Source: Candidatus Sericytochromatia bacterium
GTDB lineage: Bacteria; Cyanobacteriota; Sericytochromatia; UBA7694; JACMQJ01
Reading direction: 5' to 3'
DNA length: 5,103 nucleotides
NCBI GenBank assembly: GCA_014377055.1
Contig: JACMQJ010000717.1
Location: 1-5,103 of the forward strand
Position 1 is the first letter of the stretch, and every line of letters starts with the position of its first letter. This document shows positions 1-4,943 of the stretch, in pieces. The position numbers and the translations under genes were made by a program. A model generated the notes under the pieces. That model saw only the letters and a list, made by a program, of their open reading frames with translations, did no database searches and was not told the origin of the DNA.

Positions 1-480
1 CTCCCAAGTTTTTTCTATTTCAGCATTAAACTGAGGTAAAGGCTTTATACGGTAATAGTTAGTTTTTTCATTTTTACAAATTTTATCCCACATTTTCTCA
101 TCTCGCTTAGAAGCTGGAAGTGCCCAATAATTCAAAACATTGTGCCAAAAATTAAAATCGGACAGTAAAATATCTTTTGGATCTTTATCTATTGTTAAAA
201 GTACATTATTTTGGTTTCTGTAATAAGGGCGAGTTCTTAAGTCTACTTTTTTTTTGCCGAGATCTCCAGACCAAGCCCAAGCCCAAAAAACATCTGTTTC
301 ATTATTTTGTGGCAATACACTTCTTGCAAGCATTTGTTTTTTAAGCCAATCGTAAGACAACTTAAAAGTCCAAGGTTGACCTTCCTCATCATACTCAGAA
401 TAATCGGGCCGAGAAAAAACAATAGAATTCTTTTGTAAAGACTCTAAGACACTAACTGGCTGAATTGTCTGTAAAATCAT
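1..480 (-). CDS. DUF3841 domain protein, 5' part (truncated by window edge)
   Basis: An open frame of 160 codons starts at the ATG complementary to 478-480 and is still open at base 1, so the C-terminus is missing. The product begins MILQTIQPVSVLESLQ. It carries features I recognise from the DUF3841 family: an N-terminal 'IQP..V...L' segment, 'YDWLKKQM' near residue 43-50, a Trp-rich 'VFWAWAWSG' near 64-72, and 'LLSDFNFWHNVLNYWALP' near 105-122. Family members are roughly 180-200 aa, cytoplasmic, and of unknown biochemical function; none is inferred here. No signal peptide or membrane segment is visible. The Shine-Dalgarno is weak (TGGAT just before ATG), and the ATG 7 nt upstream is out of frame. 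A run of nine A (minus strand, around 252-260) lies in the coding sequence and is a possible slippage site. The start lies about 50 bp downstream, on the same strand, of the structured segment at 531-690. Confidence 0.85.
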   Translation of the reverse strand, partial: MILQTIQPVSVLESLQKNSIVFSRPDYSEYDEEGQPWTFKLSYDWLKKQMLARSVLPQNNETDVFWAWAWSGDLGKKKVDLRTRPYYRNQNNVLLTIDKDPKDILLSDFNFWHNVLNYWALPASKRDEKMWDKICKNEKTNYYRIKPLPQFNAEIEKTWE

Positions 481-530
481 AATCCATTTTTTTTCAATAA
501 AGTTTTTTTAATTTAAACTGGAAATAAAAA

Positions 531-690
531 ATGTACAGGAGCGGAATCAAACCGCTACACCGTATTTTAAATACATATCAAAACCTATTCACATAGTAAA
601 ATAAAATATGAGTTTAGAGCTACAGCACACTCAGGTGAATTGTAACTAAAAGTGATAATCACACAATAAGTCCTGCTTATCGAGGATAAA
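531..690 (-). ncRNA. Orphan omega-RNA-like structured element (copy B)
   Basis: This segment aligns in order with the structured 3' end of the tnpB gene (941-1108) and can fold the same way. Seen on the minus strand: TTATCCT at 689-683; hairpin 682-676/670-664 with loop CAGGA; GTGA (662-659) facing TTCAC (639-635 region); a GAG/CTC stem (632-630/619-617); stem CATAT/ATATG (610-606/578-574) enclosing CTAT-GTGA-ATAG (596-585), whose GTGA is a GNRA-type tetraloop; GTAT-TTAAA-ATAC; and a terminal 5-bp stem with 7-nt loop (556-540). A 10-nt stretch TAGGTTTTGA (587-578) is identical to copy A. TGTGC in a loop (629-625) can pair with GTACA (536-532) as a pseudoknot. Six T follow at 531-526. No intact ORF is attached. 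The RNA class is inferred from the link to tnpB and is not demonstrated. It could instead be the dead tail of a lost tnpB copy. Confidence 0.5.
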
Positions 691-737
691 GAGTTTATTT
701 ATTTATCTTTTCCTTTTATCTTTTATCAAAATACCTC

Positions 738-822
738 TTAAGTTATTTCCAAAAAAACAAACCTTGTCTTTAATCTTTCTCACGGATTCATAAAGGGGTA
801 TTGTTCCGACAAAATAACTTAA
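738..822. repeat. 85-bp segment bounded by an 11-bp perfect inverted repeat
   Basis: TTAAGTTATTT at 738-748 is exactly inverted as AAATAACTTAA at 812-822. The enclosed sequence can fold further: TTGT-CGGA-ACAA on the minus strand, and CTTT..AATC facing GATT..AAAG around 768-794. Both ends carry TTAA. It could be a miniature element with short terminal repeats, or the stem of a larger RNA structure between the two omega-RNA-like segments. A related 10-mer AAGTTATTTC also occurs at 1069-1078 inside the tnpB 3' end. In a sequence this AT-rich, an 11-bp repeat alone is weak evidence of mobility. The rest of 693-940 holds no ORF I can support. Confidence 0.4.
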
Positions 823-854
823 TCTTTTATTTATAACTTAACTATATTAATTTT

Positions 855-1027
855 AATCTATTTCGTCAATAGCCAATAAATAGATTTGAATAGATTTTTG
901 CACTACTGTTAATAACCCTACATAGTATTCTCGTTAAAAAACAACTGTAGGACTTGAACCCACGGACTCCGTTTTTAAAACCAAGTTCAAATCTATTCAA
1001 AACCTAAAAAGGTGAACAAAATAGATT
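855..1027. repeat. Cluster of five AATCTATT/AATAGATT motifs at the tnpB 3' end
   Basis: The 8-mer AATCTATT, or its inverse AATAGATT, occurs at 855-862, 879-886, 889-896, 990-997 and 1020-1027. The two at 879-900 are in tandem (AATAGATTTG then AATAGATTTTTG). Two of them form a 10-bp perfect stem (988-997 with 1020-1029) at the tnpB stop codon, and 855-862 can pair with 879-886. No copy was seen upstream of the tnpB start. Clustered, palindromically arranged motifs would fit the right end of an IS200/IS605-type element, but the exact element border is not resolved. Confidence 0.45.
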
Positions 1028-1108
1028 TGGGTTAGACCCACAGTTAGGTCCTAAATCATGAACTACTAAAGTTATTTCACTGGGTAAATCTTGTTTACCT
1101 AGGATAAG
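941..1108 (-). ncRNA. Omega-RNA-like structured RNA overlapping the tnpB 3' end (copy A)
   Basis: TnpB proteins work with an omega-RNA that usually overlaps the 3' end of their gene and runs into the right end of the element; this segment sits at that place. Minus-strand structure: GGTAAA-CAAGA-TTTACC (1099-1083); GTGAA facing TTCAT (1080-1076/1062-1058); GACC/GGTC (1050-1047/1038-1035) around loop TAACTGTG; a 10-bp stem CAAATCTATT/AATAGATTTG (1029-1020/997-988) enclosing ACCT-TTTT-AGGT, with the stop codon in its 3' half; GTT-TTAAA-AAC; then a terminal arm GTGGG-TTCAAGT-CCTAC (963-947). AACTGT in the second loop (1045-1040) can pair with ACAGTT (948-943), which would make a pseudoknot closing the fold, although it competes with the terminal arm. 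A six-T run (941-936) follows. The first ~105 nt also encode the TnpB C-terminus. The real 3' end and any guide are not determined. Confidence 0.55.
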
Positions 1109-2782
1109 GTTTTTATTTTTTAATAATCGACTATGCTTTTTCATCTTACCATAATTTAGCTCTATATCTTTCCAGTAATTACATCGTTTCCTTTGATTAT
1201 TCCTTACAGGTAAATCAAAGCAATAATATTTACTTCTTCGGTTAGATATTTTTTTCTCTTTGTTTTCAATTATAATTTCATTATTAGTTCCTTTGATATT
1301 TTTAATAGTTTTACAATAACTCAATAAGGCTCTACGAGCTATCACCAAGGCGGCGGCTTGGTGAGTCGTTAACTTATATAAATCTTGGTACTTAAACTTG
1401 CCTATTTTACTGGTATAAGCCGGATTAACTTCAATAATTTCTAACGATTTATCAAAGCATCTACTCTTGATTAATTCTATGATTTTAGAATAAGCAAAAC
1501 TAGAGAGCATTTGATTGTATGTCTTATTAAAGCTATTTTTTAATTCTTTTTTCTTTTGACTAAAATCTAAGTTTTCTATGACTACTGGTTTTTTCACTTT
1601 TACAGCATAATCGGTTAGCTCTTTAACTGCATCGCCAATTAAAGCCTTGCTTTGCTCTGTGGTTTTATTTTTTAAATCTAATGGTAAATTAAATACTTTT
1701 AATAAATTACCAAACCTATCTGTTTCAGCTATAGCTAAGTGATCAGCATTAATATCTACTCCAATAGTTCCTAATAATTTATTACTAATAATTTTAGTTT
1801 TTTGCTTTGCTTTATCTAAACTTATTGATATTTTATAACCATCTACTTTATCTACTTTATTAAATCTAAAAGTAATAGCTTGTTTTAAATTAATAGCATT
1901 ATCTAAAATATTATTTCTATCATTATGCAAGTATATTTTAAACTTGATATATCTGTTGGTTAATTTACTCTCTTTGGGATTAATATTAAGTTTAATCTCA
2001 TAGAAATTATTAATAATCTGTTTTATTTGGCAATTTTGATTACCACAACTCTCATCGCTAGAACCGACTAGAAAAAAACTTTTATTTCTACTTTCTAACC
2101 AAGATTTTTTCCAAGAAGAAAAAGTTTTAAAAGGAGTTAAATTTTTGTATTTTGGATTAAGTAAATTTTTCTCTATTTCAAATTGTTGTCTAAATAATTT
2201 ATTGCTACCAAAACATAATTTAGGGTTACCAGTAGACTCAATTAATTCTAATTTATTTAATTTATTTTTAGCGTTGGTTAATTTATCACTTAAATAAAAC
2301 AGTTTTTTTCTTAAGTTATTTATATTATTTTCTAATATATTAATTTTAGTTTTAGTTTTAGTAGAAATATTATCTTTATTGATTAAATCTTTATTATGAA
2401 TTTCAAGAGATTTAATTGCTGAAGTTAGTGCTTTATTCTTAATTTGAATAGTTTTGCCTAATGATTTAATATTAATTTTTGTATCACTAATATAACCTTT
2501 GTTTAACTTTAGAACTGAATTAATTTTACCTATTAAATCAAGATAGATTGAACTATATTGCCTTGCATTAATATTGTATTTTAACTGGTAACTGGATTTT
2601 AATTCGTTAATTTTAGTATTCGGTAAATCTTTAATTTTATTTTTTAATTTGTAAGAGATTATATCTTTGTATAATTTTCTTTGGATTAAACTATGCTCAA
2701 CAACAACTCTATCCAATTGATTTTTTATCAAGTCAATATCATTTTGATTTTCAAGGAGATTTGCAGTTAAAGTTGTTTGCAT
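1004..2782 (-). CDS. tnpB: IS200/IS605-type TnpB-related protein (RuvC-fold, zinc-finger-less)
   Basis: The 592-aa product resembles proteins usually annotated as TnpB-related accessory proteins of IS200/IS605 elements. TnpB is an RNA-guided DNA endonuclease of the Cas12 ancestry. Visible parts: a Lys/Asn-rich helical, probably coiled-coil N-terminal region (about 10-180); a family signature around 188-200 ('KLCFGSNKLFRQQ') and 236-252 ('FLVGSSDESCGNQNC'); RuvC-I 'GVDINADHLA' with D343; RuvC-II 'VVIENLDF' with E403; and 'VNPAYTSKIG' at 452-461 followed by 'TTHQAAALVIARRAL' at 472-486. Typical TnpB has a Cys4 zinc ribbon and a DxNAA motif there. Here the cysteines are absent and His474 stands where Asp is usual, so cleavage activity is uncertain. 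There is no clear Shine-Dalgarno before the ATG. Base composition is markedly more AT-rich than the flanking genes, which suggests transfer. No TnpA gene is present. Confidence 0.85.
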   Translation of the reverse strand: MQTTLTANLLENQNDIDLIKNQLDRVVVEHSLIQRKLYKDIISYKLKNKIKDLPNTKINELKSSYQLKYNINARQYSSIYLDLIGKINSVLKLNKGYISDTKINIKSLGKTIQIKNKALTSAIKSLEIHNKDLINKDNISTKTKTKINILENNINNLRKKLFYLSDKLTNAKNKLNKLELIESTGNPKLCFGSNKLFRQQFEIEKNLLNPKYKNLTPFKTFSSWKKSWLESRNKSFFLVGSSDESCGNQNCQIKQIINNFYEIKLNINPKESKLTNRYIKFKIYLHNDRNNILDNAINLKQAITFRFNKVDKVDGYKISISLDKAKQKTKIISNKLLGTIGVDINADHLAIAETDRFGNLLKVFNLPLDLKNKTTEQSKALIGDAVKELTDYAVKVKKPVVIENLDFSQKKKELKNSFNKTYNQMLSSFAYSKIIELIKSRCFDKSLEIIEVNPAYTSKIGKFKYQDLYKLTTHQAAALVIARRALLSYCKTIKNIKGTNNEIIIENKEKKISNRRSKYYCFDLPVRNNQRKRCNYWKDIELNYGKMKKHSRLLKNKNLILGKQDLPSEITLVVHDLGPNCGSNPNLFCSPF

Positions 2783-2803
2783 TTATATTAAAATAAAGAA
2801 GTT

Positions 2804-2832
2804 ATCATAATATAAATTAATACTTATAGCAA
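2804..2832 (-). promoter_or_regulatory. Candidate sigma70-type promoter for tnpB
   Basis: On the minus strand, TTGCTA (2832-2827) is separated by 17 nt from TATGAT (2809-2804), which differs from TATAAT at one base. The start codon is about 22 nt further downstream. Spacing is ideal and the -10 is good, but the -35 matches only four of six bases, and AT-rich DNA produces such matches by chance. Confidence 0.4.
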
Positions 2833-2889
2833 GAATAAATTAGTGCTGTTCAGCTAAAAATTATAGGGCTAGAATAAAGGTGAAAATAC

Positions 2890-2913
2890 ATGTTCAAAGA
2901 GGACAAATTATGA
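2890..2913 (+). CDS. Possible 7-codon upstream ORF coupled to the lipoprotein gene
   Basis: ATG at 2890 reads MFKEDKL then TGA at 2911-2913, and that stop overlaps the lipoprotein start (ATGA). It is preceded by AAAGGTGAAAATA (2876-2888). The same 13-mer sits directly before the start of the 82-aa gene (3438-3450), so it is a credible translation signal. The arrangement would let ribosomes ending the short ORF restart on the lipoprotein. The peptide shows no amino-acid run typical of attenuation leaders. Translation is inferred. Confidence 0.35.
   Translation: MFKEDKL
2898..2903 (+). promoter_or_regulatory. Ribosome binding site choosing the lipoprotein start
   Basis: AGAGGA lies 6 nt before ATG 2910. 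It supports that ATG over the in-frame GTG at 2880, which would add ten residues ahead of an otherwise perfect lipoprotein signal peptide. It sits inside the 7-codon upstream ORF. Confidence 0.6.
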
Positions 2914-3302
2914 TCAAAAGTATAGCAATTTTAGCATTAGTATCTACCTTAGGAGGATGTGCCGTTTATTCAGATGCACCATATTCTACAGGTTATGTAA
3001 CCACATATTCATCAGGAGACTACATTGGTGGAAGCAACGTCGTAGTGACTCCCACCCCTATTATCGTTGATACATATCCTAGATATAACACATCTTACTA
3101 TAATTCTCCATATTACCGCCCTCCTGTTTATAGACTAGCCACACCCGTTTATCACCATCCAACTCCACACTTTAGAAGACCTGGATTTAATAGAACTAAT
3201 TATCTAGGGGTCAATCAAAGACCTGGTTATGTGATACCTAGCACACCACATAGAAACCATGAAAATCGTGGATATAGAGGTAGAGACCATAATAGACCTT
3301 AA
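2910..3302 (+). CDS. Small Tyr/Pro/His-rich outer-membrane lipoprotein, hypothetical
   Basis: The 130-aa product starts MIKSIAILALVSTLGGCAVYS, a textbook lipoprotein signal peptide: a short basic start, a hydrophobic core, and lipobox LGGC with the modified Cys at 17. Ala at +2 argues against inner-membrane retention, so outer-membrane sorting is expected. The mature part (about 113 aa) is low in complexity, rich in Tyr, Pro, Thr, Asn and later His/Arg, with a basic tail (RGYRGRDHNRP). No enzyme motif or known domain is recognised. The start was chosen by AGAGGA and the signal peptide. It is transcribed away from tnpB with a 127-bp gap between start codons, and it is followed by its own terminator, so it is probably monocistronic. 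It is a real gene of unknown function; a surface or envelope structural role is only a guess. Confidence 0.75.
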   Translation: MIKSIAILALVSTLGGCAVYSDAPYSTGYVTTYSSGDYIGGSNVVVTPTPIIVDTYPRYNTSYYNSPYYRPPVYRLATPVYHHPTPHFRRPGFNRTNYLGVNQRPGYVIPSTPHRNHENRGYRGRDHNRP

Positions 3303-3308
3303 AGTATA

Positions 3309-3334
3309 AAACCTGAAAATGCAGGTTTCTTTCG
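3309..3334 (+). terminator. Rho-independent terminator after the lipoprotein gene
   Basis: A perfect 7-bp stem, AAACCTG (3309-3315) and CAGGTTT (3322-3328), with a 6-nt loop AAAATG, starts seven bases after the stop codon. The T tract that follows is short and interrupted (TTTCTTTC), so termination may be incomplete. The remaining gap to the next gene (3335-3449) is AT-rich. It contains a -10-like TATACT at 3391-3396 with no convincing -35. Confidence 0.65.
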
Positions 3335-3449
3335 TGAATATCACATTATTTAATGTTTGCTGTAATATATTAATTCATCTTTTGTAATATTATACTAGAC
3401 TATTTACCAGAATTAAGCATATAATTCAATATATTCAAAAGGTGAAAAT

Positions 3450-3698
3450 ATGCTAAGAAAATTTGTATTTGTAATTATATTACTATCAAGTATAGGCGTA
3501 TGTGCTCAAAGCATTCAAACCTATACTGCTGCTCAAAGCCCAAATTTACAACAAGTAAATTTTGTTGTTACTGAAGATTCTTCTGAAAATCAGACAGAAA
3601 AATTTTTTGGTTTTTTGATTGCAGGAGTTGTTCTTGCATTAGGTCTGGCGGCTTTTACAGTATTTGCAATACAAAACAAAGAAGTCTTTAAAGATTAA
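3450..3698 (+). CDS. 82-aa exported single-TM protein, hypothetical
   Basis: The ATG is preceded by AAAGGTG five bases upstream, the strongest Shine-Dalgarno in the window. The product has an N-terminal signal peptide (residues 1-19, likely cleavage at VCA-QS), a polar Gln/Thr/Ser/Asn/Glu-rich stretch (20-50), a hydrophobic segment FFGFLIAGVVLALGLAAF at about 52-69, and a short charged end (NKEVFKD). The predicted topology is an extracytoplasmic polar region with one C-terminal membrane anchor. I do not recognise a family. It lies 41 bp before the permease gene on the same strand with no terminator between, so the two are probably co-transcribed and this may be a small partner subunit or a substrate of that transporter. 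That role is inferred from position only. Confidence 0.65.
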   Translation: MLRKFVFVIILLSSIGVCAQSIQTYTAAQSPNLQQVNFVVTEDSSENQTEKFFGFLIAGVVLALGLAAFTVFAIQNKEVFKD

Positions 3699-3739
3699 TT
3701 TTTCTTTTGTTAGTATGAGATTGTTCACTTATTAACCTC

Positions 3740-4879
3740 ATGAATTTAAAAAACATTAATCTTATTGCTTGGAAAACCTTCAGGCATAACTCTGATAAGA
3801 GTGCATTATTTCTAGAAATCTCAACAGTATTTTGTTTGTCTTTATGTGTTGGTATTATTTTAGGACTAAATGCCATATTTAGTGATTTGTTAGAAAAATC
3901 AAAACATATAGTAGAAATCAATTCACCTTTGATTACACATGAGTTAAAAGATATTCAATCAGTCTACAAAATACATGAAGGGCTTTCAGTCAAAGACGAT
4001 GAATTAATAAAAAGTATCAATATTCCAGGCTTGGAATTTACTCCTGTCAAAAAAAATATTGTGACCAATGAAAATAAGGAAAATTTCATTGTCATGCCAA
4101 CCAAAGACAAAGCATTGTGCCTCACAAATGAAGAGATTACTCAGTTTACCATTTTTGATTTGTCTGAAGGCATGAGTATTGTAGGTACACCTTTGAGATT
4201 GGCGAGCTTTAAGTGTGAATGGCAACAATCCAATATTCCCATTATTCATGTGCCTGAGAAAATTTGGAACAGAGTTTATGGCGATAAAAAATTCATGTAC
4301 TCAGTAGGGTTTACTAATTTAAAAAATGTAGACAAAAAACTTCAATCCCTAGTAGAAATACTCAAACATAAAGAATTTATCGTCGTCAACAAAAGCCTTC
4401 AAGGAATAGATTTCATGAGAATATCTATATTGCAAAAGAAAATATTTGATATTGTATTTTCACTTTTATGCCTTTTATTATTGGCTTTAATGATGATGAA
4501 CTGTATGATTTTCATCAAGAATAGAAGAAACGACTGGAAATTATTTTACTTGTTTCAAGTCAAGGAAAAGTACACTAATGCTATTATTGTTTTTCGTTTC
4601 TTGTTGATCTTTGCAACTACTGTCGCCTTTAGTTTTCTGTTGGGATTTATTGTAGCTAATACCAGTACAGAAATTGTAGAGAAATACTTAATTGGTCACA
4701 CAGGAAATATTACATTAGGTTATAAATTTGAACTCAACGATATCTTGTTTACCTATAGTTTGATGTTCTTTATTTTTCTTATCAGTACGATGGTTACTAT
4801 TAAGGGCATCAAGCAAGCCAATAAATTAAATAGTAAACCTGCAACTAATTTAGAGATTATAAACCTTAATGTTTCATAG
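3740..4879 (+). CDS. FtsX/LolC-like ABC transporter permease
   Basis: The 379-aa product has the MacB/FtsX/LolC layout: one N-terminal membrane helix (about 23-47), a large extracytoplasmic domain (about 48-232), then three membrane helices (about 236-259, 281-306 and 335-356). The short cytoplasmic loop after TM2 carries 'NRRNDWKLFYLFQVKEKYT' (261-279), the position and character of the helix that couples such permeases to their ATPase. The C-terminal 'IKQANKLNSKPATNLEI' resembles the usual end of this family. Members act in the inner membrane as mechanotransmitters for lipoprotein release, peptide or drug efflux, or cell-wall hydrolase control; the substrate here is unknown. ATG 3740 is the first start after an in-frame stop at 3716, but it has no clear Shine-Dalgarno, which suggests coupling to upstream translation or a leaderless-like start. 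No ATPase gene follows on this strand in the window. Confidence 0.75.
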   Translation: MNLKNINLIAWKTFRHNSDKSALFLEISTVFCLSLCVGIILGLNAIFSDLLEKSKHIVEINSPLITHELKDIQSVYKIHEGLSVKDDELIKSINIPGLEFTPVKKNIVTNENKENFIVMPTKDKALCLTNEEITQFTIFDLSEGMSIVGTPLRLASFKCEWQQSNIPIIHVPEKIWNRVYGDKKFMYSVGFTNLKNVDKKLQSLVEILKHKEFIVVNKSLQGIDFMRISILQKKIFDIVFSLLCLLLLALMMMNCMIFIKNRRNDWKLFYLFQVKEKYTNAIIVFRFLLIFATTVAFSFLLGFIVANTSTEIVEKYLIGHTGNITLGYKFELNDILFTYSLMFFIFLISTMVTIKGIKQANKLNSKPATNLEIINLNVS

Positions 4880-4943
4880 TATCCGCCACAGGCCGTAAAG
4901 CCTTACTGGTATTGTAAACCCATACTATTAGGTATCGTGTACC
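4877..4943. repeat. Nested inverted repeats and a short near-repeat in the convergent gap
   Basis: TAGTAT (4877-4882, overlapping the permease stop) is inverted as ATACTA (4922-4927). Between them AGGC-CGTAAA-GCCT (about 4890-4903) can fold. GGTATTGTAAACC (4908-4920) resembles GGTATCGTGTACC (4931-4943). The position between two converging genes would suit a bidirectional terminator, but no T tract follows on either strand, so the function is open. Confidence 0.25.

Noticed and set aside
531..610. Degenerate tRNA-Leu(UAA) gene on the minus strand (TTTAAAA loop, AGCGG-TTTGATT-CCGCT arm, CCTGTACA end).
   Set aside because: The acceptor halves do not pair and T-loop position 56 is not C. The order of elements matches copy A rather than a tRNA.
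612..622. GTTTAGAGCTA resembles the start of a type II CRISPR repeat.
   Set aside because: It is a single short match with no second repeat, spacer pattern or Cas gene; it lies within the copy B structure.
941..1000. tRNA on the minus strand: GTGGG-TTCAAGT-CCTAC looks like a T-arm and TTTAAAA like a tRNA-Leu(UAA) anticodon loop.
   Set aside because: No matching 7-bp acceptor stem or normal D-arm can be formed, and the long variable arm of bacterial tRNA-Leu is absent. The same arm recurs at 556-540 as part of a larger shared structure, so an omega-RNA-like arm explains it better.
941..1110. Group I intron fused to TnpB (IStron).
   Set aside because: I could not find the conserved P7/R/S core sequences of a group I intron on either side of tnpB.
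2880..2909. GTG at 2880 as the start of the lipoprotein gene.
   Set aside because: It would put ten polar residues before a complete signal peptide. ATG 2910 has its own AGAGGA site, and GTG 2880 falls inside the ribosome binding site of the short upstream ORF.
3688..3921. 77-codon ORF on the minus strand.
   Set aside because: It lies opposite the start of the permease gene, with no ribosome binding site or recognisable protein features; a shadow frame.
4004..4249. 81-codon ORF on the minus strand.
   Set aside because: It lies entirely opposite the well-supported permease gene, and its product has no domain-like pattern; a shadow frame.
4877..4943. Intrinsic bidirectional terminator between the convergent genes.
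   Set aside because: The hairpins are short (4-6 bp) and there is no T tract on either strand, so it is listed only as a repeat.
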